From assembly GCF_030232885.1 (NCBI RefSeq), contig NZ_JASPGD010000006.1:78509-142508 (forward strand): a DNA stretch of 64,000 bases. The letters run 5' to 3'. Every line of letters starts with the position of its first letter. The stretch's first letter is position 1. The notes under the pieces were generated by a model. The model searched no databases. It was not told where the DNA came from and saw nothing but the letters and a program-made list of their open reading frames with translations. The translations under genes were made by a program, and so were the position numbers. This stretch comes from Corynebacterium sp. MSK297. Lineage in GTDB: Bacteria; Actinomycetota; Actinomycetes; Mycobacteriales; Mycobacteriaceae. Shown piece after piece: positions 1-9,235 of the stretch.

Positions 1-861
1 CCGTGGGCGCTGCATGATATCGCCCAACCCCGTGTCTTCTTCCAGTGCGTCTTGGTACTGCGCCAATTCGTGTTCCAACGCTTCAATATCCGAGACCGGA
101 TCACGGCCTGGCTCGATCGAAGCAGTATCGACGATATGCGCCAGCACGGCGGTGCGTTCAATATGGCGCAAGAACTCCAAGCCCAAGCCCTTACCCTGCG
201 AGGCCCCCGGGATCAGCCCCGGCACGTCAGCAATGGTAAACACCTTATCTCCAGCCGAAACCACACCCAGGTTCGGGCTCAACGTGGTAAACGGATAATC
301 ACCAATTTTCGGTTTCGCCGCAGAAAGCACGGAAATCAGCGAGGACTTGCCCGCAGACGGGAAACCGACCAGCCCCACGTCGGCAACAGATTTCATCTCC
401 AGGATGAGATCGTGCTCCTCACCCGGTTCGCCCTTCAGTGCAAACCCTGGCGCCTTGCGGGACGCATTGGCAAGTGCCGCGTTACCCAGCCCGCCGTAAC
501 CGCCTTCTGCAGCCATGAAACGGGTCCCGATCGTCGTCAAGTCCGCTAGCATCTCGCCCTGAGCATTCCGCACGACCGTGCCGACCGGGACTTCCAAAAT
601 CAGGTCCTGGCCACGCTTGCCTTGACGGTGATCGCCTTCGCCATTTCCGCCGCGTTCTGCTTTCACGTGCGGGCGGAAGTGGAAATCAAGCAAGGTATGC
701 ACCTGGTTGGAGACTTCCAAAATAATGTCTCCGCCGTGGCCGCCGTTGCCGCCATCGGGGCCACCGAGTGGTTTGAATTTCTCACGGTGAACCGAGGCAC
801 AACCGTGCCCGCCGTCGCCTGCAGAAAGATGCAGGGTTACTCGATCAATAAAGCGAGACAT
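1..861 (-). CDS. obgE: GTPase Obg/CgtA, C-terminus cut by window edge
   Basis: Ribosome-associated GTPase that acts in late 50S subunit assembly and stress signalling. The 287 visible residues begin [20 protein letters not shown] and contain the glycine-rich Obg fold (about residues 1-158), then the GTPase domain with a P-loop (GFPSAGKSS, near residue 170) and a G3/switch-II motif (DVPGLIPGA). The G4 NKxD motif and the C-terminal domain lie beyond position 1. It is the last visible gene of the rplU-rpmA-obgE order typical of bacteria, but a terminator-like hairpin separates it from rpmA. Identity is certain from the motifs; only the length is unknown. Confidence 0.97.
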   Translation of the reverse strand, partial: MSRFIDRVTLHLSAGDGGHGCASVHREKFKPLGGPDGGNGGHGGDIILEVSNQVHTLLDFHFRPHVKAERGGNGEGDHRQGKRGQDLILEVPVGTVVRNAQGEMLADLTTIGTRFMAAEGGYGGLGNAALANASRKAPGFALKGEPGEEHDLILEMKSVADVGLVGFPSAGKSSLISVLSAAKPKIGDYPFTTLSPNLGVVSAGDKVFTIADVPGLIPGASQGKGLGLEFLRHIERTAVLAHIVDTASIEPGRDPVSDIEALEHELAQYQDALEEDTGLGDIMQRPR

Positions 862-908
862 GGCGCGGGCCCTTTCTAAAAAAATACTGGCGGTGAAGAC
901 CTATTTAA

Positions 909-949
909 GCAAAAAAGCGCAGCCCCACGATCAGATGGGAACTGCGCAG
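909..949 (-). terminator. Rho-independent terminator after rpmA
   Basis: On the minus strand the arms GCGCAG..CCCA and TGGG.CTGCGC form a hairpin followed directly by TTTTTTGC. It lies 37 bases past the rpmA stop and about 50 bases before obgE, so it probably ends or attenuates the ribosomal protein operon. Confidence 0.75.
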
Positions 950-985
950 CGGAACCGCGTGGGTTCCATGTGAAACTCAGGCTTG

Positions 986-1264
986 TTATGCGCTGGCTTC
1001 TACGGCTACTTCCTGTGCCGGAACGATGTTTACTACCCGGCGTCCGCGCTTAACACCGAAGCTAACGGAACCAGCCTCGAGAGCGAACAGGGTATCGTCG
1101 CCGCCACGGCCGACGTTCTCACCTGGGTGGAACTTGGTGCCACGCTGACGAACGATGATCTCACCAGCGTTGACTTTCTGGCCACCGAATCGCTTAACGC
1201 CGAGACGCTTAGCCTCGGAATCGCGACCGTTCGAGGTGGACGATGCGCCCTTCTTGTGTGCCAT
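986..1264 (-). CDS. rpmA: 50S ribosomal protein L27
   Basis: Large-subunit protein whose N-terminal tail reaches the peptidyl transferase centre. The 92-residue product begins [20 protein letters not shown] and contains the L27 block [20 protein letters not shown]. As in other actinobacteria there is no cleaved N-terminal extension: the basic tail starts right after Met. It lies 20 bases downstream of rplU, the usual rplU-rpmA operon, and is followed by a hairpin terminator. Confidence 0.98.
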   Translation of the reverse strand: MAHKKGASSTSNGRDSEAKRLGVKRFGGQKVNAGEIIVRQRGTKFHPGENVGRGGDDTLFALEAGSVSFGVKRGRRVVNIVPAQEVAVEASA

Positions 1265-1284
1265 TGTGCTATCCCCTTAGTGCT

Positions 1285-1590
1285 TTACTTAATTCCGGTG
1301 ATTTTCACGACAGTCTGAGGCTGACGGTGACCCTGACGACGCTTGTAACCGGTTTTGTTCTTGTACTTCAGGATCCGAATTTTAGGACCCTTGGTCTGGT
1401 CTACGATTTCAGCGTTGACGGAAACACCGCTGAGCTCATCAGCCTTGGTCTTGACAGTTGCGCCATCGGCGAGCAGAACCGGGGTAAGAGCCACGGCATC
1501 GCCTGGCTCGCCCTCAAGCTTCTCAACCTTGACGAGGTCACCTTCAGCAACCTTGTACTGCTTTCCGCCGGTCTTGACGATCGCGTACAT
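1285..1590 (-). CDS. rplU: 50S ribosomal protein L21
   Basis: 23S rRNA-binding ribosomal protein, 101 residues, starting [20 protein letters not shown] and ending in the family motif [19 protein letters not shown]. First gene of the rplU-rpmA operon. The 302 bases upstream, back to the rne stop, presumably hold its promoter and leader. Confidence 0.98.
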   Translation of the reverse strand: MYAIVKTGGKQYKVAEGDLVKVEKLEGEPGDAVALTPVLLADGATVKTKADELSGVSVNAEIVDQTKGPKIRILKYKNKTGYKRRQGHRQPQTVVKITGIK

Positions 1591-1892
1591 GGAGGGTTAC
1601 CCCTTATCTATACTCGGCTCGGAGCTTGCGCGCCGCAGGCTGCTGGGCAGCTGCAGTGCATAAGCTCCAAGATGGACTTAATTACTAAAAAGCGTTATTC
1701 GCCGCGCCATCCACGTGCTACCTAGGCCACTAGGAACCTAGATCACTAGGCCGGATAACCATTTCACATAATTATCCAGCGCGATAGCTCCCTAGATATT
1801 AGCTTCTAGATATGGTGCGCAGGCTCATAACAGCGACTGCCCAAGACTACCGTGACACGCCCCAAAAGACAAACCCGACTATTTCCGGCCTG
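1591..1892. other. rne-rplU intergenic region with small repeats
   Basis: No gene is visible. The stretch holds several short CTAG-rich repeats (ccactagg/gatcactagg around 1720-1752) and a 6-bp inverted repeat ggataa..ttatcc near 1753-1777. It probably carries the rplU promoter and leader and the 3' end of the rne transcript; no box can be assigned with confidence. Confidence 0.5.
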
Positions 1893-4800
1893 CTACTTCT
1901 TCGCTGGACGCCGCACTACACGACGTCGTCGTGTGCCCTTGCGCACAGACTCGTGCTTACCATCGCGGCCTTTCTCATCGACGGGCGCGCCATCCCCAGC
2001 ACCGACACCGCTCGCCTGTTGCCCGGCGACGTTCGCTTCACCGGCAGCGCTGACATTGGCGCCTGTTCCGCTTGCCGACGACACCCGCCGCACCACACGA
2101 CGCCGCCTCGAGGATTTGCGCACCGCAGATTCTGCCGCCTTGTTACCAGCGCCAGCGTGCATATCAGCACTAGCTTGCTGGTCAGCGGCGGTATCAACAC
2201 CGGCGCCAGCACCGTGATCGCGGTGACCGTCCGCACTACCGTGCTGCCTGTCAGCTGCACTTTTCGCAGCAGAGTCGTGCCGATCCTCCCACCGAAAATC
2301 CTTCTTCCGTGGACGGTGATCCGAGCGTGAATTACCGCGGGTACGACGCCGCCGCCGCGGGCTAGATTCAAACTCTTTGACGGCCTGCTCATAGGACTTC
2401 TCAGCCACCGCACTAGCAGCAGCTTTTTCGTCGGCTGCTTTTTCGTCAGCTGCGCCCGTGCCCGAGGCGTGGGTATGACTAGCCCTGACAACGCGCTTTT
2501 TGCGACGGCCTTTACCGCGCTTCCGGAAAGTTTCCTGTGCGGAATCCGTATCTGTATCCAAATCCGAATCCGGATCAGTGCTGGCGCTGACACCAGCTTT
2601 GCCACCAGCGGGATCCTGCACATCCGGCTTCTGCTTCCCAATCACACTGGCAGCCAGATTCTCAAATTCTGCTGCTGCAGCGCGCTCACGCTCACGTCGC
2701 TTGCGCACCCCCTGGGCTTGTACATCGAGCTGCGTTTCAGCTTGTTCCCCGGCATGGACCGTGTCGTCCTGCTCCTCATCGATAACGGAGTCAACAGCCT
2801 CGCCGTCGTCGTCAAGCGTTGCAACCCGACCACGGCCATAGCCATTTTCCGGCTCATGCTCATGCGCTTGGGCAGCAACCTCCGCCTGCTTCCGGGCATC
2901 CACCGGATCACTGTTAATCAGCAACCCACGGCCAGCACACGTCGGGCAATCCGTAGCATAGGCCTCCAGCAGGCCAGTGCCGATGCGTTTGCGCGTTAGC
3001 TGCACCAGGCCCAAGCTCGTCACTTCAGAGACCTGATGGCGGCTGCGATCCGACGTCAGACGCTCTTTGAGCCGTCGCAACACCAAATCCTGGTTCTCTT
3101 CCAGGATCATGTCGATAAAATCAATCACGATCATGCCGCCAAGATCACGCAAACGGATCTGGCGCACAATTTCATCAACGGCCTCCAGGTTGTTGCGCGT
3201 GACGGTTTCTTCCAGATTGCCGCCCTTGCGCTTACCAGTGAACTTTCCGGTATTGACGTCGATGACGATCATCGCTTCGGTGCGATCAATCACCAGTGAA
3301 CCACCCGACGGCAACGCCACGTTGCGCGACAATGCCTCTTCGATCTGCTCATCGATGTGATACACGGTGAAGGAATCCTGGCCCTGGAACGCAGCGCGGT
3401 CATGCTTGGTGATGCGCTTCAGCAGATCCGGAGCCACCGACTTCACGTACGAATAGATGACTTCATAAGCACGGTCACCGTCGACAATAAGCTCTGAGTA
3501 ATCCTCGTTGAACAAATCACGAACAACCTTGACCAGCATGTCTGGTTCTTCAAACAGCGTGACGGGCTCGGAAGTTTTCGCTTCTTTTTCTTCCTCCACG
3601 CGCTGCTTAATGTGCAGCCACTGGTTATGCATCCGATCAACGTCGGCAGCGATGGCACGCTCCGGCACCCCCTCGGCAGCCGTGCGGATGATCGTGCCGC
3701 CATCTTCTGGCACAACGCGATCCAGCATCTCTTTCAAGCGCCGACGTTCTTCAGCCGGCAGTTTGCGCGAAATTCCCGCGTTGTTTCCGCCCGGAACGTA
3801 CACCAAGTAGCGCCCGGAAAAAGAAATATGCGCGGTCAGCCGGGCACCCTTGTGACCCAACGGATCCTTCATGACCTGCACAAGCACCTGATCACCAGGC
3901 TTCAACGCAGCCTCAATACGACGCTGGCGGCCATTAAGCCCCCGGGCCTTCCAATCCACTTCCCCGGCATACAGCACGGCATTACGGCCCTGGCCAATAT
4001 CGATGAACGCTGCTTCCATATTGCGCAGCACGTTTTCCACGCGGCCTAGATAAATATTGCCGATCATCGACCCCTGGTTTTCAGCATTCACGAAATGCTC
4101 AACCAACACGTCATCTTCCAGCAACCCGAGCTGCGTGACCGTGCCTGGGCCATCCATGCGCTCACGTTCGCACACCACCATTTTGCGCGTTATCGCTGCA
4201 CGGCGCTCCTGGAACTCGCTTTCCGAGACAATCCGCTCGGTCTTGCGGCTTTCTTCCCGTAGCTCATTACGACGACGACGCTGTGCCTCCAGCCGTTCGG
4301 GACCACGCAGCCCACGGGGCTCATCGATCTTTTCGACGCTCTGTTTTTCTGCGCTCTGTTTTTCGGTGTCGCGCTTATCTGCGTTGTGCTTATCGGCTTC
4401 TGGCTTGGTGACGTCTGGTTTTGCGGTGTTTGACTCGGTGGAATGCTGAGTTTGCTGCTCGACGCCGCGACCACGCGATCCGCCTCGGCGGCCACGGCGG
4501 CGGCGCCCACGGGAATTCGTGTGCCGTCCACCACGCATATCCGCCGACTCACCATCAGCTGTGCTAGCGGCCTCATCAGAGGCAGTACCGGCGCCGACGC
4601 CACTGGCCATGCCAGCACGGGAGTCGTCGGCAAGATCACCAGTTGCATCCTCGGCGTGTTCTGCGGCAGCGACAATATCGTCAATCACGGTTTCGTCGAG
4701 CTCGGCCTCGTCAAGAGCGGGATCCACATCCGGAGCGCGGAACACCGGCACGTAGGCGTTCATCGTAGGCTCAGCCGGCGCGGGCACATACGGAGCGGGG

Positions 4801-5225
4801 GCGGGCTCGTCGCCAAGCGAAGAAGCAGGTAGATCTGCATCGACTTTTTGTGCAATCTGATTGATTTCATTTTCCACGTTTTTGCGCACGCGGTGCCGTA
4901 GTTTTTCTTCGGATTCATGAGAAGCGGCCTTTTTCACCGAATCCGAATTCTTCACGGAACCCGATTTCTTGGCGGAACCTGGTTTCTTCACGGGGTCCGA
5001 TTTCTTCGCCGCAATATAATCCAAAACCGCAGTCACCTGATCCGGCGACACATTCGATTGCGCCCGCTTCGAAATCTGCAGATTCGCTAAAACCTCAATC
5101 AATTCCCGCGAACTAAGCCCGAGGTTCTTCGCCAACGTATACACGCGAGTCTTCTCCGGCCACGCCGAACTGGTCAGGTTCGAAGCCTTTTCAATTGTTT
5201 CCGGGGTGAAATTCACCGTTACCAT
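1893..5225 (-). CDS. rne: Ribonuclease E/G with IF2_N-like N-terminus
   Basis: Endoribonuclease for rRNA maturation and mRNA decay, 1110 residues. Residues about 20-75 (SSAWPEKTRVYTLAKNLGLS onward) resemble the N-terminal domain of initiation factor 2. A long charged low-complexity stretch follows, then the S1 domain (from about residue 350), the DNase I-like catalytic part with the two acidic motifs DVNTGKFTG (about 658) and DFIDM, and the zinc-link CPTCAGRG (about 763). The last 300 residues are disordered, rich in Lys, Arg, Asp and Ala, as in actinobacterial RNase E. AAGGAG lies only two bases before ATG 5225, so GTG 5216 (11-base gap) is an alternative start. It sits upstream of rplU-rpmA-obgE, as in related genomes. 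Confidence 0.96.
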   Translation of the reverse strand: MVTVNFTPETIEKASNLTSSAWPEKTRVYTLAKNLGLSSRELIEVLANLQISKRAQSNVSPDQVTAVLDYIAAKKSDPVKKPGSAKKSGSVKNSDSVKKAASHESEEKLRHRVRKNVENEINQIAQKVDADLPASSLGDEPAPAPYVPAPAEPTMNAYVPVFRAPDVDPALDEAELDETVIDDIVAAAEHAEDATGDLADDSRAGMASGVGAGTASDEAASTADGESADMRGGRHTNSRGRRRRGRRGGSRGRGVEQQTQHSTESNTAKPDVTKPEADKHNADKRDTEKQSAEKQSVEKIDEPRGLRGPERLEAQRRRRNELREESRKTERIVSESEFQERRAAITRKMVVCERERMDGPGTVTQLGLLEDDVLVEHFVNAENQGSMIGNIYLGRVENVLRNMEAAFIDIGQGRNAVLYAGEVDWKARGLNGRQRRIEAALKPGDQVLVQVMKDPLGHKGARLTAHISFSGRYLVYVPGGNNAGISRKLPAEERRRLKEMLDRVVPEDGGTIIRTAAEGVPERAIAADVDRMHNQWLHIKQRVEEEKEAKTSEPVTLFEEPDMLVKVVRDLFNEDYSELIVDGDRAYEVIYSYVKSVAPDLLKRITKHDRAAFQGQDSFTVYHIDEQIEEALSRNVALPSGGSLVIDRTEAMIVIDVNTGKFTGKRKGGNLEETVTRNNLEAVDEIVRQIRLRDLGGMIVIDFIDMILEENQDLVLRRLKERLTSDRSRHQVSEVTSLGLVQLTRKRIGTGLLEAYATDCPTCAGRGLLINSDPVDARKQAEVAAQAHEHEPENGYGRGRVATLDDDGEAVDSVIDEEQDDTVHAGEQAETQLDVQAQGVRKRRERERAAAAEFENLAASVIGKQKPDVQDPAGGKAGVSASTDPDSDLDTDTDSAQETFRKRGKGRRKKRVVRASHTHASGTGAADEKAADEKAAASAVAEKSYEQAVKEFESSPRRRRRTRGNSRSDHRPRKKDFRWEDRHDSAAKSAADRQHGSADGHRDHGAGAGVDTAADQQASADMHAGAGNKAAESAVRKSSRRRRVVRRVSSASGTGANVSAAGEANVAGQQASGVGAGDGAPVDEKGRDGKHESVRKGTRRRRVVRRPAKK

Positions 5226-5605
5226 GTCTCCTTGACATCACATTGTGCCCCGGGCGCAGCCACCTGGCCGCTGCCGCACAGGACATCACAATTATTCACA
5301 TATAAATTCGTCTTCAGCAGGCCATACGCGAAACCTCCGCGCAGAAACCACACAGTTGGCATTATGTCACAAAACTCTTGCCGACGAATAGCTGCAAGGC
5401 ACACCCGCCTACACGTCCCCAGCTACGCGGCTGCGCTATCCTCGTTGCCTCGTTTCCTCATTCTCCGTTGCACCGTTGCACCCGTTGTACCGTCGCACCC
5501 GTCGCCTCTTTTCCCGTTTCGCCGGTTACACCGGTGCATGAGTTTTGCCGAATCGCGGCGACGACCGTGCACTCGGAGTTAAAATCTCGGAGTTAAAATA
5601 AGGAC
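5226..5605. other. Divergent intergenic region between rne and a membrane-protein gene
   Basis: 380 bases without a credible gene. The middle (about 5450-5540) is a degenerate run of cc/gttgcacc-like short repeats. The right end holds a perfect tandem duplication of ctcggagttaaaat (5572-5599) just before the start codon at 5606. Promoters for both flanking genes must lie here. Confidence 0.6.
5572..5599 (+). repeat. Tandem 14-bp duplication in front of the 5606 gene
   Basis: Two perfect adjacent copies of ctcggagttaaaat (5572-5585 and 5586-5599). Each contains a TAAAAT that could serve as a -10 hexamer, and the second copy runs into aagga before ATG 5606. Confidence 0.8.
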
Positions 5606-6331
5606 ATGCTCACCAGAAAGGGTCACCACCGTTCGATAACTACCCAACTGTTTTTCAACGCTGGCGCCGCCGTGCCCGCAGGGCTTGGTTATGCCTTGAT
5701 GCTGCACGAACACTGGCTAGCAGCACTACTCAGCTTCGCCTGTACCATCGGATCCGGTGTCTGGCTGCTCCGTGATTACCAAGTCAGCGTCTACACCGAA
5801 GAATACCGGGATACCGATTACACCCCGAAGCAAAAGCTCATGCTGTATCTTCCGCTATTCCCGTGGGGAGGGGTTTTGCCGCTCCCATTTGCACAATTAG
5901 ACGGTGTGGTCCACCCAGCTGCCTCCATCGCGGTGACCGCGGCAGTAGCGACCATCGGCTTTGCCTTCCAGATTCTCGGCATGAATATCGGGCCACGGCG
6001 CGTCGGCAAGCGACGGATCCAGCAGGTTCTTGCGAAAAGCGACCTGGAGGCTGTTACCGGTGAGCGCCTGGAATTAGTAGCCCACAACCCGAAGGTATTA
6101 CGGGATCTGGCGGCCGTCGGCGCCGGGGATAATGTGTTCGTGCAAGTCGCCGAGTTTGCGAGCGCTAGCCGCCGTGACACTGATGAGTTGATCGCGGAGC
6201 TAGAGACGCTGCGGAAGGCTCAGCTGGTCGAGGCGAAGAAAATTACCGTGCGCGAGCAGCCGCACAAATGGCAATATAGCTTAACCCCCGCCGGTATTCA
6301 GTGCTTGCAGCACTACCAGCAGGGGCGTTAG
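5606..6331 (+). CDS. Membrane protein with C-terminal winged-helix-like region
   Basis: 241 residues, function unknown. Two hydrophobic blocks (about residues 14-50 and 78-130, the second including AASIAVTAAVATIGFAFQIL) predict four membrane helices. The C-terminal 100 residues are soluble and end with a segment (DTDELIAELETLRKAQLVEA, then WQYSLTPAGIQCLQHY) that reads like a winged-helix regulator of the PadR/MarR kind: helix, recognition-helix-like segment, then the 'YSLTPAG' strand. A membrane-tethered DNA-binding protein is therefore possible but is an inference. ATG 5606 follows aagga at short spacing. Transcribed divergently from rne. Confidence 0.7.
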   Translation: MLTRKGHHRSITTQLFFNAGAAVPAGLGYALMLHEHWLAALLSFACTIGSGVWLLRDYQVSVYTEEYRDTDYTPKQKLMLYLPLFPWGGVLPLPFAQLDGVVHPAASIAVTAAVATIGFAFQILGMNIGPRRVGKRRIQQVLAKSDLEAVTGERLELVAHNPKVLRDLAAVGAGDNVFVQVAEFASASRRDTDELIAELETLRKAQLVEAKKITVREQPHKWQYSLTPAGIQCLQHYQQGR

Positions 6332-6479
6332 CGAAGTTCGGTGTTATAGGGATTGCGGTTGCGCTCCCGCTAGCGCGGGGTTTGTTAGCGCGGGGTTCGC
6401 TAGCACGGGTTTTGCAACGCCCCGGCGCCACCCTTGGCATAGACCTTGGCGGCAATCCCTAGCTACGGTCGATGGCGCT

Positions 6480-6533
6480 GTTTTACAAATAGTGTTACGA
6501 AATCGCCGGTTTTGCGGCCACTATTTGTAAAAC
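6480..6533. repeat. Perfect 15-bp inverted repeat, 24-base loop
   Basis: gttttacaaatagtg (6480-6494) and its exact complement cactatttgtaaaac (6519-6533). It lies between two convergent genes and could form a bidirectional transcript end, although neither side has a long T run. It could also be the remnant of a small mobile sequence. Confidence 0.7.
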
Positions 6534-6593
6534 TGGCACATAAACCGCGTCGGGTTATATAAGTGCGCGGAACGAGCGCACCGGGCGGATACG

Positions 6594-6706
6594 GATTCTT
6601 GGAACCAGGACCCGCTGCTTACAAGTTCGTGCACCAGAATCCACTGCTTACAGGTTCTTGGAACCAGAACCCGCTGCTTACAGGTTCGGGAACCAGATTC
6701 CGATCT
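6594..6706 (-). repeat. 30-bp tandem repeat spanning the 3' end of ndk
   Basis: About three and a half copies of a 30-bp unit; read on the minus strand the unit is close to GAACCTGTAAGCAG-CGGGTTCTGGTTCCAA. The first copy contains the last codons and the TAA stop of ndk, so the stop codon and its surroundings have been duplicated several times downstream. Confidence 0.8.
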
Positions 6707-7088
6707 CGCGCTCTGCAGATTCTGGGGAATCAGAACCGTGAACCACATTTTCTGCCACAGACAGCGCGAAATCACCACGGATGGTGCCCGGGGTGGCCTT
6801 GTCCACGGGATCGGTGCCGCCAGCCAGCTGGCGCCACGCGTCAATAGCGCGATCGCCTTCCACGATGCCCGCGATCAGCGGTGCCGAGGTGATGAATTCC
6901 ACCAGCTCACCGAAAAATGGCTTATCGGCGTGCTCAGCGTAGTGCTTTTCTGCAGTTTCGCGGTCTGCCACGCGCAGGTCAAGTTCAGCCAAGCGCAGTC
7001 CCTTGCGCTCAATGCGGGAGATGATTTCTCCCACATGGCCATTCTGTACACCGTCAGGCTTGATCAAGATCAAAGTACGTTCAGTCAT
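6678..7088 (-). CDS. ndk: Nucleoside diphosphate kinase
   Basis: Transfers the gamma phosphate between nucleoside tri- and diphosphates. The 136-residue product begins [20 protein letters not shown] and has the Kpn-type signature around the phosphohistidine near the C-terminus ([19 protein letters not shown]). The usual length matches the MTER start at 7088 better than the ATG nine bases upstream. The 3' end is unusual: the stop codon lies in the first unit of a 30-bp tandem repeat. Located just downstream of the folC/DUF4233 genes, as in other corynebacteria. Confidence 0.97.
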   Translation of the reverse strand: MTERTLILIKPDGVQNGHVGEIISRIERKGLRLAELDLRVADRETAEKHYAEHADKPFFGELVEFITSAPLIAGIVEGDRAIDAWRQLAGGTDPVDKATPGTIRGDFALSVAENVVHGSDSPESAEREIGIWFPNL

Positions 7089-7181
7089 GGCGCCCATTCT
7101 ACAACTTGTTTTAGTGAAAACTTCTTCGGTCTAGCACTTCCCAGCCGACACGAAACACCGGAAATTCCACGACTAGCGCAA

Positions 7182-7661
7182 TTATTCCGTACCCAAGTGC
7201 TGGGTGGTCAGCAGGCCACGACGCATACGTTCAAGCAGCATCGAACGCAGGTACAACATGAATGCCCACACACTGATGAACAGAAGCATGATCACGCCGA
7301 TGGACCAGTGAATGAAAAACGTCAATAATCCCAGCACTTGCAGGACTAAGATCATCGTGATTGCCCAGGGCTTGCGAACGAAAAATACCGCCAACACGTG
7401 CAGGGCACCCAGCACCGTTACTGTCACCCAGTTCGGCGTCGTCCAGTACACTCCGCCGTCGATTTTCAGGATGACGGTCAGGCCCAAAAAGATGCTGATC
7501 GCCTGCATGATCAGGGTACCCGACATCATGCCAGCGAGCCCGCGCATGGGGTCTTTCACCGGGGCTTTTCCCGGCCCTAATGGGCCGTACTCGGCAGCGC
7601 GGTTGCCAACCGCCTCGGCAGCGCGGCGGTTATTGTCGCGGCGGGACTTCTTTTCTGTCAC
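7182..7661 (-). CDS. DUF4233-family membrane protein
   Basis: 159 residues with a charged N-terminus and four predicted membrane helices (for example GTLIMQAISIFLGLTVILKI and GLLTFFIHWSIGVIMLLFIS). Its position immediately after folC matches DUF4233, a family found next to folC in actinobacteria; function unknown. GTG start; GTGA overlaps the folC stop by 4 bp, so the two are translationally coupled. Confidence 0.85.
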   Translation of the reverse strand: MTEKKSRRDNNRRAAEAVGNRAAEYGPLGPGKAPVKDPMRGLAGMMSGTLIMQAISIFLGLTVILKIDGGVYWTTPNWVTVTVLGALHVLAVFFVRKPWAITMILVLQVLGLLTFFIHWSIGVIMLLFISVWAFMLYLRSMLLERMRRGLLTTQHLGTE

Positions 7662-9235
7662 GACGGTTCCTTTCCAAATAGCGTGCGCGCTTCCCCTGCG
7701 GTAACCACCGATCCCGTGATCACGATGCCAGAGCCGGATTGCACTTCGGCATCTTCCGCCAATTCGACGGCCAGCGCGTAGGCACCCGGCAGATCGTCGA
7801 TGGTGTGCACGCGCTCTTCTCCAAAGATTTCGACGGCGTATTCTGCCAGCGTATAAGCATCCAGCGCGCGCGGAGAACTGTTTTGGCTAATCACGACCTC
7901 ATCCAGGTGTGGTTCCAACGCGAGCAACACACCTTTGGCGTCTTTGTCGTCGAACACGGCGAGCACGCCGATGAGACGATGGAAGTTAAAATCCCGCGAA
8001 AGCGCAGCACCCAGCGCCTGTGCGCCGTGCGGGTTGTGCGCCACGTCGATGAACGTGGTCGGCGAGGTACGCACGCGCTCTAAACGGCCCGGCACCGACA
8101 CGGTGCGGAAGCCTTCCCGCACAGTATCCAGGTCAAGCCCGTGCCCGGCGCGGGCACCGAAAAATGCTTCCACTGCTGCTAGGGCGCACGAGGCATTCGC
8201 AGCCATGTGGCTGCCCGAAAGCGGAATGAAAATCTCTGGGTATTCCCCGCCCAGCCCACGCAGGTGCAATTGCTGTCCGCCAACTGCGACGGAGGTTTCC
8301 AGCACCCCAAATTCACTGCTGTAGCGCGCCACTCCGGCCTCCACCTCGACGGCGCGGCGCAGGATCACGTCCATGGCTTTCGGGTCCTGCTCGCCAATGA
8401 TGGCGATATTCTCCGAGGGTTTCAGCACGTCATCCAGGTCATCACGTTTTTTAATGATTCCGGCTTTTTCCGCCGCGATTTCTTCGATGGTCTCGCCCAG
8501 ATAATTCTGATGGTCCAAACCCACGGGCATGACGACGGATACCTCTGGGTTCACCACGTTGGTGGAATCCCAGGTTCCGCCCAGACCGACTTCCACGACG
8601 GCGACTTCCACCGGGGCATCGGCAAACGCTGCATAAGCCATGGCAGTCAGGATTTCGAATTTGGACAAACGCACGTCGAAATGCGCATCGGTCATCTGCA
8701 CAAACGGCTCGATTTCTTCCCATTGGCGCACATAATCCCGCGCCGGAATTGGGTTGCCGTCCAGGCAGATGCGCTCGGTGACCGTCTGCAAATGCGGGGA
8801 GGTGAACATGCCGGTGCGCCGATGGAAACCACGCAGCAGCGAATCGATCATGCGCACCGTCGAGCTTTTGCCGTTGGTGCCCGCGACGTGGATAACGTGG
8901 AAGTTTTCTTGCGGGTTGCCCAATAAATCCAGCAGGTACTCTATGCGTTCCAGGCTCGGATCGATCTTTGTTTCCGGCCAGCGGGTATCCAGTTCTGCCT
9001 CCACGGCAGCCAAGGCGCTGAGTTCTTCCGGCGTGGCTTGCAGCGGGGCTGGCGCGTTGCGTTCTTCATCCGGCAAACCCAGGTTGAGCTTCAACCCGTG
9101 CTCATCGACTTCCACCGCATCACCGGCCAGCGCGGCGAGGTCCTGGTCTAACTCGCTGCTTTCAGAATGGTCTGCGTGCTGGTGACCATTGCCTGTGTGC
9201 TGGTGATCATGGTCTGCGTGTTGGTGATCTGCCAC
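7658..9235 (-). CDS. folC: Folylpolyglutamate/dihydrofolate synthase
   Basis: Adds glutamate to dihydropteroate and to tetrahydrofolates. 525 residues: an unusual His/Asp-rich N-terminus (about residues 1-25, HQHADHDHQH and similar), then the Mur-ligase-type fold with the ATP loop HVAGTNGKSSTVRMI (near residue 120) and the C-terminal DVAHNPHGAQAL motif. The GTG start overlaps the valS stop by one base (TAGTG), giving a valS-folC-DUF4233 operon. A shorter start without the His-rich tail is possible, but coupling to valS favours this one. Confidence 0.94.
   Translation of the reverse strand: MADHQHADHDHQHTGNGHQHADHSESSELDQDLAALAGDAVEVDEHGLKLNLGLPDEERNAPAPLQATPEELSALAAVEAELDTRWPETKIDPSLERIEYLLDLLGNPQENFHVIHVAGTNGKSSTVRMIDSLLRGFHRRTGMFTSPHLQTVTERICLDGNPIPARDYVRQWEEIEPFVQMTDAHFDVRLSKFEILTAMAYAAFADAPVEVAVVEVGLGGTWDSTNVVNPEVSVVMPVGLDHQNYLGETIEEIAAEKAGIIKKRDDLDDVLKPSENIAIIGEQDPKAMDVILRRAVEVEAGVARYSSEFGVLETSVAVGGQQLHLRGLGGEYPEIFIPLSGSHMAANASCALAAVEAFFGARAGHGLDLDTVREGFRTVSVPGRLERVRTSPTTFIDVAHNPHGAQALGAALSRDFNFHRLIGVLAVFDDKDAKGVLLALEPHLDEVVISQNSSPRALDAYTLAEYAVEIFGEERVHTIDDLPGAYALAVELAEDAEVQSGSGIVITGSVVTAGEARTLFGKEPS

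Noticed and set aside
2469..2999. Open frames antisense to rne
   Set aside because: High-GC antisense frames against a low-complexity gene; no start signals or family features.
6594..6706. Short regularly spaced repeats that might suggest a CRISPR array
   Set aside because: The units are directly adjacent 30-bp copies with no unique spacers, and they include the ndk stop codon; no cas genes nearby.
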